In this document: positions 26,792-36,270 of the stretch, piece by piece
Layout of the letters: every line of letters starts with the position of its first letter
Position numbering within the stretch: position 1 is the stretch's first letter
DNA from: Allobaculum mucilyticum
Lineage (GTDB): Bacteria; Bacillota_I; Bacilli_A; Erysipelotrichales; Erysipelotrichaceae
DNA: 64,000 nt
Assembly: GCF_022701195.1 (NCBI RefSeq)
Contig: NZ_CP078089.1
Span: 1,860,001-1,924,000, forward strand
Direction: 5' to 3'
The notes under the pieces: generated by a model
Told to the model about the DNA's origin: nothing
The model's database searches: none
The model's input: the letters and a program-made list of their open reading frames with translations, nothing else
Translations under genes and position numbers: made by a program

Positions 26792-27196
26792 ATGAAAGAA
26801 CAGACATCCGAACTGGAAAACAATATTTTCTTCTGGCAGAAGCTCGACACGCTGATCCTTTCGGGAAATGTAGAAGCCATCAGCAAGGCCGGTACGCCGT
26901 CGCCGGACTATCCGAAACTGGTTTATCCGGTTGATTTCGGCAAGGTGAGCGACGTGCTCTCCAATTCCGGCGCACCGTTCTACTGCTTTATCGGTTCGTT
27001 AAAAGACCGCCGGGCGACGGCAGTCATCGTGCAGGCAGACATTCTGGAGCGTGAAGTTTTTGTCAAAGCGCTGATCGGCTGCACGGAAGATGAAATCCGC
27101 CGGATCATCAAGTTCATCAATGCAGCGGAGTTTCAGAAAGCCATTCTTGTCCGGCGCGGAAGCGATGTTCCAGGCTGGGCTCATTCCGATCAGTAG
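26792..27196 (+). CDS. Small inorganic pyrophosphatase-like protein lacking acidic active-site residues
   Basis: A 134-residue protein resembling a short Bacillota pyrophosphatase-like family: FFWQKLDTLI, YPKLVYPVDFG, ALIGCTEDEI and ILVRRGSD align with its usual FWxKLD, YPxxxYPxxYG, ILIGCxExE and IxIRR stretches. The region that normally reads RPKG and DGxxIDVW here reads SKAG and SGAPFYCF, so the metal-binding acids seem lost. It may be a regulatory or repurposed member. GGGAGGACGG upstream is a good ribosome site. Family assignment is from memory. Confidence 0.6.
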   Translation: MKEQTSELENNIFFWQKLDTLILSGNVEAISKAGTPSPDYPKLVYPVDFGKVSDVLSNSGAPFYCFIGSLKDRRATAVIVQADILEREVFVKALIGCTEDEIRRIIKFINAAEFQKAILVRRGSDVPGWAHSDQ

Positions 27197-27333
27197 TCCG
27201 GAATATTACGGCGTATAAATGCTTATTGAATAATTTATAATTCATTTAAAAACAATCGTGTCTGTTTAGTCCAAAGTGAAAGGACAGAGCAATATTTCGT
27301 TGTTCTGCACATGTAGAAAAACATGGCGTGTGC

Positions 27334-27339
27334 TATACT
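27334..27339 (+). promoter_or_regulatory. Extended -10 of the rubrerythrin promoter
   Basis: TGC-TATACT, 23 bases before the ATG, leaving a short leader with a GGAGGT ribosome site. Confidence 0.7.
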
Positions 27340-27362
27340 CAGTCCATGGAGGTAAGACTCAA

Positions 27363-27929
27363 ATGGAACTGAAAGATTCTCAGACCTGGAAAAACCTTGA
27401 GACCGCTCTCGCTGGTGAATCCCAGGCATACACAAAGTATCAGTGGTTTGCTGCACAGGCCAAAAAAGACGGATATAACTATATCTCGAACATTTTCACA
27501 GAAACTGCTGGAAACGAAAAAGCACACGCTAAACTCTGGTTCAAATATCTGAACGACGGAGGCGTACCTGACACAATGAAGTGCCTGCAGATGGCATGGG
27601 ACGGCGAAGACTACGAAACCACAACCATGTATGCAGACTTCGCTAAAGTTGCACGCGAAGAAGGCTTCACAGAAATCGCTAAGAAAATGGAACTCGTCGG
27701 CGAAATCGAAAGCCATCACAGAGACAGATACGCAGACATGATGAACCTCGTTTCGAACAACCTCATGTTCGAAAAACCAGAGGAAGTAACCTGGATCTGC
27801 CTGAACTGCGGCTACATGACAAAAGCTAAAGCAGCACCGAAAATCTGCCCGGTATGCAAACATCCGCAGGCCTGGTTCGAAACTGTTGTTGACTACAACC
27901 AGAACCTCGCAAACCCATCCAACAACTAA
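27363..27929 (+). CDS. rbr: Rubrerythrin
   Basis: A 188-residue peroxide-scavenging di-iron protein typical of anaerobes. The ferritin-like part has ALAGESQAYTKY, the E-x-x-H in TETAGNEKAHAK, and VGEIESHHRDRY. The C-terminal rubredoxin domain has CLNCGYM and CPVCKHPQ for the FeS4 iron. The start at 27363 has GGAGGTAAG upstream and a TATACT box before that. Codon use is shifted toward ATC, CTC, AAA and GCT, suggesting high expression. Confidence 0.96.
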   Translation: MELKDSQTWKNLETALAGESQAYTKYQWFAAQAKKDGYNYISNIFTETAGNEKAHAKLWFKYLNDGGVPDTMKCLQMAWDGEDYETTTMYADFAKVAREEGFTEIAKKMELVGEIESHHRDRYADMMNLVSNNLMFEKPEEVTWICLNCGYMTKAKAAPKICPVCKHPQAWFETVVDYNQNLANPSNN

Positions 27930-27965
27930 GTCAGTCTGACAAGACAAAGACAAAATAAACAAAAT

Positions 27966-28020
27966 GAACGCAAAGAAATCCGCAGACAGAAATTTCTGAT
28001 CTGCGGATTTTTTTGCGTTC
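27966..28020 (+). terminator. Strong terminator after rubrerythrin
   Basis: GAACGCAAA/TTTGCGTTC encloses AAATCCGCAGA/TCTGCGGATTT with a run of seven T. Confidence 0.9.
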
Positions 28021-28081
28021 AGCACTCGTCGGTGCGGGAAAACGGTTTCTGCGGCCGGGTTGTATGTGGTTAGGCCTTTGG

Positions 28082-28087
28082 TAGAAT
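28082..28087 (+). promoter_or_regulatory. Extended -10 of a candidate leaderless promoter
   Basis: TGG-TAGAAT, 7 bases before the ATG at 28095; no Shine-Dalgarno. Confidence 0.65.
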
Positions 28088-28094
28088 AGAAAGC

Positions 28095-28361
28095 ATGATG
28101 TCTGACACACTTGATCACGCGAAGCGTCTGCAGGCCATGCTGGATACCGGCCGCCCATTGCGGTTAGCCGGTCTGCCGGTTCTGGTTCAGAAAAAGGGCG
28201 ACCGCATTGCTCTGAGTGCCCCGGAGTATACGCTGCGTCTCGATCCGGAAGATTTCCAGAAGCTGTACGGATCGTATGAAGCTGTCTTTGTCGAAGAGAA
28301 GCAGGGCATTGATGCTGAAAAAGACGAAGAGTATTACGCGTGGCGAAGGGAGAAACAATAG
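28095..28361 (+). CDS. Unknown 88-residue protein, first of a two-gene unit
   Basis: A soluble protein starting MMSDTLDHAKRLQAM, with a central beta-rich stretch (PVLVQKKGDRIALS, YTLRLDPEDF) and an acidic end. No recognised family. It overlaps the next gene by one base (TAG/GTG), so the two are probably coupled and act together. Confidence 0.65.
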   Translation: MMSDTLDHAKRLQAMLDTGRPLRLAGLPVLVQKKGDRIALSAPEYTLRLDPEDFQKLYGSYEAVFVEEKQGIDAEKDEEYYAWRREKQ

Positions 28362-28957
28362 TGAAAAAAGAGAAAAAACCGTATCCGGTTCTGTATGTAC
28401 TCAGTGCGAAAGGATCTCTGTACCGCGCAGGGTCGGTTAACCCGACGCTCTTCTTCATGCTTGAACCGAATAAGGAGCGCCTGAAAACTGATGAGCGCTA
28501 CCGCCTCTACTATGAAGATATGATGCACAATGAAATCCCGATGGCGATTCAGAACAAGTTCGTTGTCTCGCAGCCGCTGTACATCACCAACGACAAGCTG
28601 CCGTTCTTCATGTTCAAGAGCAACATTGACGAATACTCGCTCAAAGAGTTCTGCAAAGCCATTCTTCAGGAATTCAGCTTCCATACCGGCGAAGAACATT
28701 CCGGACTGTACGGCTTTGGCAAGACGATGTTCCTCGAAATCGGCAAAAAGCCCCGCTTTCAGCTTACCATGAGCGGTGAAAAGCTGACGCAGAGCGAAGA
28801 CTTCAAAGACTTCTACGGTCCGCTTGAATTTGAAGGCGATCCTTCCGACCAGGGCATCATGGTTCCGTTCTATGCCTGGAAAGAAGAGAAGAAGCGCGAA
28901 GCGGAAAAAGAAGCTGAGCTGAATGCTGATCCGGATGAAGAAATCGTTGAATGGTAA
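28361..28957 (+). CDS. Unknown 198-residue protein, second of a two-gene unit
   Basis: Soluble alpha/beta protein without Cys, signal peptide or membrane segment, ending in an acidic Glu-rich tail (ADPDEEIVEW). Stretches such as YPVLYVLSAKGSLYR and PLYITNDKLPFFMF look like beta-strands of a globular domain I cannot name. The GTG at 28361 has GAAGGGAGAA upstream, better than the ATG at 28340 inside the preceding gene. A terminator follows at 29002. Confidence 0.7.
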   Translation: MKKEKKPYPVLYVLSAKGSLYRAGSVNPTLFFMLEPNKERLKTDERYRLYYEDMMHNEIPMAIQNKFVVSQPLYITNDKLPFFMFKSNIDEYSLKEFCKAILQEFSFHTGEEHSGLYGFGKTMFLEIGKKPRFQLTMSGEKLTQSEDFKDFYGPLEFEGDPSDQGIMVPFYAWKEEKKREAEKEAELNADPDEEIVEW

Positions 28958-29001
28958 ACCGTTCAGATTCCTGATCTTTATACATTAACTGTACTTGCAT
29001 C

Positions 29002-29025
29002 GACCTGGCCTGCCAGGTCTTTTTT
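29002..29025 (+). terminator. Intrinsic terminator
   Basis: GACCTGG-CCTG-CCAGGTC followed by six T. The 260 bases to sbcD hold no gene; they are A-rich with no clear structure. Confidence 0.88.
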
Positions 29026-29285
29026 GTTGGAAACATGATCCAGGCGGAGCGTGCGAATCTGGAGCCGGGGGAAGAAAACAGACAGAAATTCTGAAACAAT
29101 GACACAAATCAGCGTGAATATGGAACAATGAAAGGAGAGTTTTTTCTGACAGAAATCTGTGCTATTGATCACCGACAGACAAAATGGCGAATGTCTGAAG
29201 AAATCAAAGCTGGATACAGAAAAACTGAACCTGAAAATGAACTGAGAAAAGAACACAGAACAGAGAACATAGAAAGGAGAACTGT

Positions 29286-30428
29286 ATGAAGTTTCTTCAT
29301 ATTGCCGATCTGCATTTAGGCAAGAAACCATTTAATTACGACGTAGATGAAGAACACAGAGCAGCGCTGCAGCAGGTCCTGGATGCGGCTGATAAGCACG
29401 ATGTCGACGGCGTTCTGATTGCCGGCGATGTCTATGACACCGTCTATCCGCCTGTCAGTGCAGTCAATACGCTGAACTGGTTTTTAGAGGAGCTGCATAA
29501 GCGGAATCTGCAGGTCATGATGATTTACGGCAACCACGACTCCGCAAGCCGTCTGAGCTTTGGAAACGGCCTGCTTTCGAGTGCCAATATTCATATTTCT
29601 TCACCGTATGCGGGCGATGTCGAATACGCAGATCTTGAAAAGGACGGCGAGAAAGTGCGCGTCCACCTGCTTCCCTTTATCAAGCCGGCGGTTGTGCGGG
29701 CGGCTTATCAGCTCGACCATGACAGCTGTGCAACCTGGAATGATGCCATGCGCATCGCCATGGAACACGTTCATCTGCTTGAAGATGGCGTAAATGTTCT
29801 GGTCAGCCATCAGTTTTATACCGGAGGCAGCATGGGCGAGAGTGAAGTACGCATCACCGGTACGCTCGATGAAGTATCCACGGAGTTTCTTGAACCGTTT
29901 GACTATGCAGCACTCGGTCATCTGCATAAGCCGCAGTTCGTTGGAAAAGAGGTCTACCGCTACCCTGGCACGCTGCTCAAGTATGCGGTTCCTGAATTCA
30001 ATACGACCAAATCATTTACCCTGATCGAAACGCATCCCGATCATACGGTCGACATTACGCCGATCGATGTTGTCCCGCTGCGCGACTTTGTGCGGATTGA
30101 GGGCACACTGCGTGAGCTGCTCAGCCCGGAGTTTTATGAAAAGCAGAATCCGGACAACTATTTTTACGCGGTTCTGGATGATCAGCAGGAAGTTTTCCGC
30201 GCATTTGAAGATCTCAGCGAATTCTATCCGCGCCTTTTAGGTTTCAACTACAGCTGGACAGATCAGGCCCGGAATATCGAAATGGATGAAGAGGTGCAAG
30301 CGGTCAGCGACCTTTCGCCGATGGAGAAGATCACAAAGTTCTTTGCACAGCAGATGGGCCGCGAGACGTCAGATGCCGAGCTGGCACTGATCAGCGAGGT
30401 CTGGGAGGCAGTTCATGAAACCGATTAA
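29286..30428 (+). CDS. sbcD: Exonuclease subunit SbcD
   Basis: A 380-residue Mre11-type nuclease acting with SbcC on hairpins and protein-blocked DNA ends. Phosphoesterase motifs in order: HIADLHLGK, AGDVYDT, YGNHDSASR, SHQFYTGG and GHLHKPQ, supplying the two-metal site. MKFLHIADLHLG is the standard N-terminus and GAAAGGAGAAC the ribosome site. It overlaps sbcC by 14 bp. Confidence 0.97.
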   Translation: MKFLHIADLHLGKKPFNYDVDEEHRAALQQVLDAADKHDVDGVLIAGDVYDTVYPPVSAVNTLNWFLEELHKRNLQVMMIYGNHDSASRLSFGNGLLSSANIHISSPYAGDVEYADLEKDGEKVRVHLLPFIKPAVVRAAYQLDHDSCATWNDAMRIAMEHVHLLEDGVNVLVSHQFYTGGSMGESEVRITGTLDEVSTEFLEPFDYAALGHLHKPQFVGKEVYRYPGTLLKYAVPEFNTTKSFTLIETHPDHTVDITPIDVVPLRDFVRIEGTLRELLSPEFYEKQNPDNYFYAVLDDQQEVFRAFEDLSEFYPRLLGFNYSWTDQARNIEMDEEVQAVSDLSPMEKITKFFAQQMGRETSDAELALISEVWEAVHETD

Positions 30429-33075
30429 ACTGACTATGCAGGCGTTTGGACCGTATGCCGAAAAGGAAGTTATTGATTTTACGGTCTTTAACAACCGCGG
30501 ACTGTTTCTGGTCAGCGGCGATACCGGAGCGGGCAAAACGACGATTTTTGACGGCATTGTCTATGCCCTCTATGGAAATCTTTCCGGTGCAACCCGTACT
30601 GCCTCGATGCTGCGCTCCAAATATGCAAAAGAGACAACAAAAACCGAAGTTGAACTCGAATTCGAAGTGCATGGCAAACGTTATGTCATCACCCGTACCC
30701 CGCAGTATGAGCGCGCAAAAGCCCGCGGCGCCGGTACAACAACTCAGCCAGCCTCTGCATCCCTTGTCTTTGTAGACCAGGAACGGGCTCCGCTGACGAA
30801 AAACGGGGAAATCGCTCAGGCAATTGATGATCTGATCGGACTGAACTATGAGCAGTTTACGCAGGTCGCCATTCTTGCACAGGGCGAATTCCTGAAGCTC
30901 CTGCTAGCAAAAACGGCCGACCGTACAGAGATTTTCCGCGAACTGTTCAAGACGCAGGAATACGACCAGTTCCGTCAGGCGATGGTTGACCGCGCCAAAG
31001 AAGCAGATAAAAACGGCCAGCTTCTTGCTGCGAGAATCAATCAGACTAGAGAACAGCTCAAATGGATCGATGAAGAACACCGACAGTATCCGGCGCAGAC
31101 CGAAAGCTGGCTGACTTCAGCAAGAGAGCAGGAAAAAGCAGCCGCAAAAGAAGAAGAAAAAGCGGCTGAAAAACATGCGGCGCTCAATCAAGAGTGCGGC
31201 AGGCTCAAAGCGCAGATCGAGCGCTACCAGACCTGGAAAAAGGCAAAAGAAGAAGAAGCCGGACTGAAACCGCAGGTTGAAAATAAAGCAGCCCAGCTGG
31301 CCGGTCTTGAAAAACAGAGCGCAGAGATGGAAACGGCACGTGTCCGTCTGCATGCCATTGATGAGCAGATCAAAAAATACGATGAGCTCAAACATGCAAA
31401 AGATGCAGCGGCTAAAGCGAAAAAGAGCCTGAGCGCAGCTCAGGAAGAAACCGCTAAGCTCTCTGCTGAAATCACAAAACTTGAAGAACAGCGTACAGCC
31501 GCTCAGCAGGAGCGCCAGACGCTGGATGGCATTGAAGGGGCGCTTGGCGGACTGGAGCAGATCATTGCCCGCTACAAAGATATTGAATCGCGTCAGAAAG
31601 AAGCAGAAACGCTCAAAGAGACACTCGCAAAAGAACGGGAAGAATTCCGTGATCTTCAGAAAAAGAGCGACAAGAGCGCAGCCGACTACCAGCATGCCTA
31701 CAGTCTGTTTTTGTCTGCGCAGGCGGGAATTCTGGCCAGTCAGCTTGAAGAAAACGAACCATGCCCAGTGTGCGGTTCCTGCGACCATCCGCATCCCGCA
31801 AAGCCGGAGGGTGAAGTGCCCAGCGAACAGCAGGTACGCAAGCTCGAAAGTGCCAGACAGAGCGATGCTAAAAAGGCTGAAACCAAGGCTCGTCAGTGTG
31901 CTCAGAGTGAAACGCTTCTGAAAACAAAAGAAGAAGCGCTCACCCAGCTCAAACGCCAGAATGAAGATGCACCTTCTCTTGAAGAAGCCAGACAGAAGAA
32001 AGAGAAAATTGAACGCGGACTTGTCCGCCGTAAAACTCTGGATCAGCAGCTGGCACTTAGTGAAAAGACACTCGCATCCAAACGCCTGCTGCAGCAGAAA
32101 CAGGCTGAATCAGCCAGCAAGCTGAGCGCCGCAGCAGCGGCAGCCGATCAGCGCGTAAGCAGTCTGGAAGAGTCGATTGAATACAAAGACATCAAAGCTG
32201 CCCAGCTGGAGAAGAAACAGCTTGAAACGGCGATCCAGACCTGGGAGAACGAGAAAAAGAAAGCAAGGACTGCGCTCGATGAACTTCAGACCAGACTCAA
32301 CAGGGCACAGGGCGTTCTTGCTTCACAGAAAGAAGAACTCGCCGATCCGGCAAAGCAGAAAGCACAGGCGGACGAACAGCTTGCAAGAAGTACTGAGGAG
32401 CTGGAAAAACTGCGAAAAGAACGTGCCGCGATGATGACGCGGATTTCACAGACCGAATCTATTTTGGCTTCCTGGAAAGCAGACCAGAAAAAATACGATG
32501 CCGTGCGCGAGCAGGCTGATGTGCTTGGCAGTCTGTCTAACGTATTCAGCGGAACTGTGCGCGGATCGAAAATGCGCGTCTCGCTGGAAACCTGGGTACA
32601 GATGGAAGTATTTGACCGGATTGTGCGCCGGGCCAATATGCGCCTGCGCATGATGAGTGGCGGTCAGTATGAACTCAGCCGTGCGACTGAAGAAGGCGGA
32701 CGCGGCAAGACCGGTCTGGATCTTGAAGTCATCGACTATCACAGCAAGTCACGCCGTACCGTCAAGTCGCTCTCCGGAGGCGAACAGTTCCTTGCTTCTC
32801 TCTGTCTGGCTCTTGGTCTATCAGAAGAAATCCAGGCAAGCGCCGGCGGCGTCAGCATGGAAACGCTGTTTGTCGATGAAGGCTTCGGCACGCTCGATGA
32901 AGAATGCCTGAACAAAGCGATCGATGCGCTGACGACAATTTCGAGCAGCCGCATGGTCGGCATCATTTCTCACGTTGAATCTCTCGTAAACCGGATTGAC
33001 AATCAGATCGTCGTTAAAAAAGATCCGCGCCGCGGCAGTCATGTAACGATTCAGACTGCCTGCTCTCCGTTCTGA
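30415..33075 (+). CDS. sbcC: Exonuclease/ATPase subunit SbcC
   Basis: An 886-residue Rad50-like SMC ATPase. Walker A GDTGAGKTTIFDGI lies near residue 40. Long Ala/Glu/Lys coiled coils (about 190-440 and 480-690) flank the zinc hook CPVCG (about 447-451). The signature LSGGEQFLASLCLALGL and Walker B ETLFVDEGFGTLDEE lie near the C-terminus. Partner of SbcD; the overlapping reading frames imply equal expression. Confidence 0.97.
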   Translation: MKPIKLTMQAFGPYAEKEVIDFTVFNNRGLFLVSGDTGAGKTTIFDGIVYALYGNLSGATRTASMLRSKYAKETTKTEVELEFEVHGKRYVITRTPQYERAKARGAGTTTQPASASLVFVDQERAPLTKNGEIAQAIDDLIGLNYEQFTQVAILAQGEFLKLLLAKTADRTEIFRELFKTQEYDQFRQAMVDRAKEADKNGQLLAARINQTREQLKWIDEEHRQYPAQTESWLTSAREQEKAAAKEEEKAAEKHAALNQECGRLKAQIERYQTWKKAKEEEAGLKPQVENKAAQLAGLEKQSAEMETARVRLHAIDEQIKKYDELKHAKDAAAKAKKSLSAAQEETAKLSAEITKLEEQRTAAQQERQTLDGIEGALGGLEQIIARYKDIESRQKEAETLKETLAKEREEFRDLQKKSDKSAADYQHAYSLFLSAQAGILASQLEENEPCPVCGSCDHPHPAKPEGEVPSEQQVRKLESARQSDAKKAETKARQCAQSETLLKTKEEALTQLKRQNEDAPSLEEARQKKEKIERGLVRRKTLDQQLALSEKTLASKRLLQQKQAESASKLSAAAAAADQRVSSLEESIEYKDIKAAQLEKKQLETAIQTWENEKKKARTALDELQTRLNRAQGVLASQKEELADPAKQKAQADEQLARSTEELEKLRKERAAMMTRISQTESILASWKADQKKYDAVREQADVLGSLSNVFSGTVRGSKMRVSLETWVQMEVFDRIVRRANMRLRMMSGGQYELSRATEEGGRGKTGLDLEVIDYHSKSRRTVKSLSGGEQFLASLCLALGLSEEIQASAGGVSMETLFVDEGFGTLDEECLNKAIDALTTISSSRMVGIISHVESLVNRIDNQIVVKKDPRRGSHVTIQTACSPF

Positions 33076-33234
33076 TCAGAGTGGAAGACAAATCATAATC
33101 CTGCAGAAAAAGAAGACAGCATGAAAGATCCGCCCTGTGCCCCAAATGGGACATACAGCCGGAATCTGCTGATGCTGTCTGTTTTTGCATGCACAGAACG
33201 ATAAACAGAAAACGCAAATGTTCGCTGTAAATAG

Positions 33235-33264
33235 AAAAAAGCCCTCGAATTTACATCCGAAGGC
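33235..33264 (-). terminator. Terminator of the left tRNA unit
   Basis: On the minus strand AGCCTTCG pairs with CGAGGGCT (one wobble), then six T. The right copy has a perfect stem. Confidence 0.75.
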
Positions 33265-33275
33265 TGAATTTTCAT

Positions 33276-33351
33276 TGGTGGAGCGTAGGAGGATCGAACT
33301 CCTGACCCCCTGCGTGCAAAGCAGGTGCTCTCCCAGCTGAGCTAACACCCC
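33276..33351 (-). tRNA. tRNA-Ala (TGC), left copy
   Basis: A 76-nt cloverleaf with encoded CCA. Acceptor GGGGTGT..., D-arm AGCTCAGCTGGGAGAGC, anticodon loop TTTGCAC with TGC, T-loop GTTCGATC. It lies 19 bases after the left tRNA-Ile on the same strand. Confidence 0.97.
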
Positions 33352-33370
33352 ACATATAAATTCGGGAAAA

Positions 33371-33447
<77 letters not shown>

Positions 33448-33466
33448 GTTTCCCGATTGCCTGATT

Positions 33467-33496
33467 AGAATATCACCGATTCGCGGGTCCTGTCAA
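33467..33496 (-). promoter_or_regulatory. Promoter of the left tRNA unit
   Basis: On the minus strand, consensus TTGACA (33491-33496), 18-bp spacer and TATTCT (33467-33472). The following 300 bases (33497-33801) hold no gene; they are AT-rich. Confidence 0.85.
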
Positions 33497-33801
33497 CAAA
33501 ATGATTCAAAAAAGTTTTTAGATTTTTATTCGTTTTATAACTACTACTAAATGGCTATAAAAATACAAGCACAGAATGTTTCCCCAGGATCCGGGGGCAT
33601 TCTCATTCGAAAAAAATTTCTGATCTTTTCTGGTTCTGTCTTCTGTTCTGCCAGTTCCTGTGTATTCAGAATACACCTGTTGCGGGCAGTTCTGTACTCA
33701 GATTGACTGTTCATCCTGCGCTTCTCTGACGGGGTAGAGATGATCACAGATGACCTGGAGTCTGGTGGATAAAAGGCAGCTGCAGGGAACGCTGTCAGGA
33801 A

Positions 33802-34098
33802 ATGGCCAGACCGTTTAAAGCTCTCTGTGATCCAAAGCGCCTTTTTATTCTCGACCAGCTTCGCAGCGGTGAAAAAATGCTCCTGCACGCTGCAGGAGTC
33901 AATGGACCTGATTCAGTCAGACTTTGCCATATGAAGATTCTGTGCGAATTCGGACTTGTGACAGGCAGACAGGACGGGAAGTGAACGCATTACTCTTTAA
34001 GCGAATACGGCAGGGATAAAGCAGTGAAAATGCTGATGAGAATTGACTCGCCAGATCCAGAGCAGGCGGATGGATGCTCCTCATGCAAAAGATCCTGA
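33802..34098 (+). pseudogene. ArsR-family repressor pseudogene
   Basis: ARPFKALCDPKRLFILDQL and HMKILCEFGLVTGRQDGK match the winged helix of metal-sensing ArsR repressors. The expected Trp codon is TGA at 33982-33984. Reading through it continues with THYSLSEYGRDKAVKML and a Cys pair to TGA at 34098. The DNA-recognition segment before HMKIL also looks scrambled. First member of a decayed arsR-permease-thioredoxin operon between the inverted tRNA units. Confidence 0.75.
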
Positions 34099-34200
34099 TT
34101 GCGCCACCCAGGCAGGATGGCGTTTATTCTGGCCTGTCACATCAAAATTTTCCGATGTGACAAAGAACAGACAAGTCAATACGAAAGAGAGTTTTTTCTA

Positions 34201-35201
34201 TGGAGATATGGCGTTTCATCCAGGATCAGATTCTGGGCATGAAATGGCTGAATGAACTGATTGGTGCAGGCCTTTCCACGTCTGGGCTCGATGCTGGAGG
34301 GCGGATCGGAGGGAGCGTTCGGTTTTTTTTCTCTGCGATGTATTGAAAATCACAGTTCTGCTCTGTTTTCTGATTTTTATCATTTCTTAAATACAGAGCT
34401 GCTTTCCGCCGGAACGCAGCAACCGGATCCTGGGCCGGTTTCATGGAATCTGGGCCAATATCATGTCTGTGCTGCTGGGGACACGGACACCGTTCTGCTC
34501 CTGTTCGTCTATTCCGCTCTTTATCGGCTTTACGGGTGCCGGACTGCCGTCAGGCGTAACGTTTTCTTTTCTGATTTCTTCGCCGATGGCGGATTCAGGG
34601 AGTCCTGTTCTGCTGATGAGCATTTTCGGCGTGAAGGCTGCGATCGTCTATGTGATTGTCGGCCTGATTATTGAGGCAGCAGGCGGCACGCTGATCGAGA
34701 AGCTTCATATGGAAAATTATGTAGAAGATTTTATCCGCAGTGGCAGCAGCGTGGACATCGAATCTCCGACGCGCACAAAGCGGGAGCGGGTTCAGTACGT
34801 CTGGGATCAGGTTGTTTCTGCATTCCGGAAAGTTTTCCCCTATATCCTGATCGGCGCTGGCATCGGTGCGATCATCCACAACTGGATCCCCGAAAGCTGG
34901 ATCGAGCAAGTGCCTGGCGGCAATAATCCATTTGGCGTCGTTCTTGCCGCCTTTGTCGGCATTCCTGTGCATGCAGATATCTTCGGCACAATTCCGGTTG
35001 CAGAGGCCTGCCCGCTAAGGGAGCACATCTGGGGACGGTTCTGTCTTTTATGATGGCTGTCACAGCGCTGAGTCTTCTCTCGATGATTAGCTTCGCAAAG
35101 CCGTAAATCCGCGGCTGCTGGCGGTATTTATTGCCATCTGTACCATCGGCATCATTGCGGCGGGCTATCTGTTTAACGCATTCCAGTTTTTGCTTATTTA
35201 G
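34201..35201 (+). pseudogene. Permease (COG0701/DUF318-type) pseudogene with several frameshifts
   Basis: The gene starts at MEIWRFIQDQILGMKWLNELI (ATG 34201) and soon loses frame. Later it gives LLGTRTPFCSCSSIPLFIG and GVTFSFLISSPMADS (34463 onward), the diagnostic permease core, then VDIESPTRTK and FGTIPVAEA. It loses frame again near 35010 before a final hydrophobic segment FIAICTIGIIAAGYLFNAF ending at 35201. At least two frame changes are needed to restore it. Family members are putative metal or arsenite efflux permeases. Confidence 0.78.
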
Positions 35202-35222
35202 AAATTCAGAAGGAGATTATGT

Positions 35223-35530
35223 ATGAAACTGTATGGCAAGAAGAAAATCGAAACGAAAACCTGCTGCTTTGGCAGCTGTACGCCGGAATCGATGGCGAAG
35301 GCAGAAAGCGCTAAAGCCGCTTCGGGAATCAAGGTTCTGGGATCGGCTGTGCAAAATGCACGGCTCTGGAAGAATCTGTCCGGGTTGCCCTGATGGAGCC
35401 TGGAATGAATCCGGCAATCGATCATGTCACAGACTTTGCTCAGATCGCTGCCTGTGGCGTAATGACTGCGCCGGCTCTGGCTGCAGATGGCAAAGTGGTG
35501 TCCTGTGGCAAGGTGCTGAAAAAAGGATGA
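35223..35530 (+). pseudogene. Thioredoxin-fold (redox-active disulfide type) pseudogene
   Basis: MKLYGKKKIETKTCCFGSCT begins in one frame. A single missing base near 35344 moves the rest, containing the CAKC redox pair, VTDFAQIAACGVMTAPAL and a VVSCGKVLKKG end, into another frame. This small thioredoxin usually follows the arsR-permease pair, so the original operon order is intact although all three genes are broken. Confidence 0.75.
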
Positions 35531-35647
35531 AGCGAAAGCCGTCATTCAGAAAGTTCGCAAAGGAGCTTAGATGAATTGGTATATTATTTTAGTATAGAAG
35601 TTAAAAACAACTCGATTAAAGAATTTAAAAGTTTTTTGTCTCTGGTG

Positions 35648-35676
35648 TTGACACCCCTCCAGGGGGATGGTATTCT
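35648..35676 (+). promoter_or_regulatory. Promoter of the right tRNA unit
   Basis: TTGACA, 17-bp spacer, TATTCT. The spacer sequence is unrelated to that of the left unit and contains CCCCTCC/GGGGG. Confidence 0.88.
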
Positions 35677-35695
35677 AATCAGGCAATCGGGAAAC

Positions 35696-35772
<77 letters not shown>

Positions 35773-35791
35773 TTTTCCCGAATTTATATGT

Positions 35792-35867
35792 GGGGTGTTA
35801 GCTCAGCTGGGAGAGCACCTGCTTTGCACGCAGGGGGTCAGGAGTTCGATCCTCCTACGCTCCACCA
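35792..35867 (+). tRNA. tRNA-Ala (TGC), right copy
   Basis: 76 nt, anticodon TGC, encoded CCA, 19 bases after tRNA-Ile. Confidence 0.97.
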
Positions 35868-35877
35868 ATGAAAATTC

Positions 35878-35908
35878 AGCCTTCGGATGTAAATCCGAAG
35901 GCTTTTTT
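35878..35908 (+). terminator. Terminator of the right tRNA unit
   Basis: AGCCTTCGGAT/ATCCGAAGGCT perfect stem followed by six T. From here to the insertion element at 36171 I see no gene. Confidence 0.92.
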
Positions 35909-36270
35909 CTATTTGCCGATGAATATTCTCTGTTCGCCATTCCTGGTGAATTCTTTGTGCTTCAGCTTTTCTTCCCTCCGTGCAGCTTGTGCCAGATGAA
36001 GAAAACAGTGAGCAAACGCTTCCGGTCTGTCCTTTGATCTGCGATGCCTGGAGCGATGTTGAAAGAGCCATGAAGGGGAAGAAAGAGCGAGTCTGATGGT
36101 TTCTTTAAAGTTTCCTGTACTTTCTTGCGGGTTTTCTTTCCTTTTCTTTTCGTTTTCTGGGTATGTCAAATATTTTGTGTAAATCCGTTTTTGGTAGTTG
36201 AAACATTTGGCCGTTTCGTAGGTTCAAAACACCTCGCCGGACGATGAGCGAGTGAAATTTTCTGGAGCTG

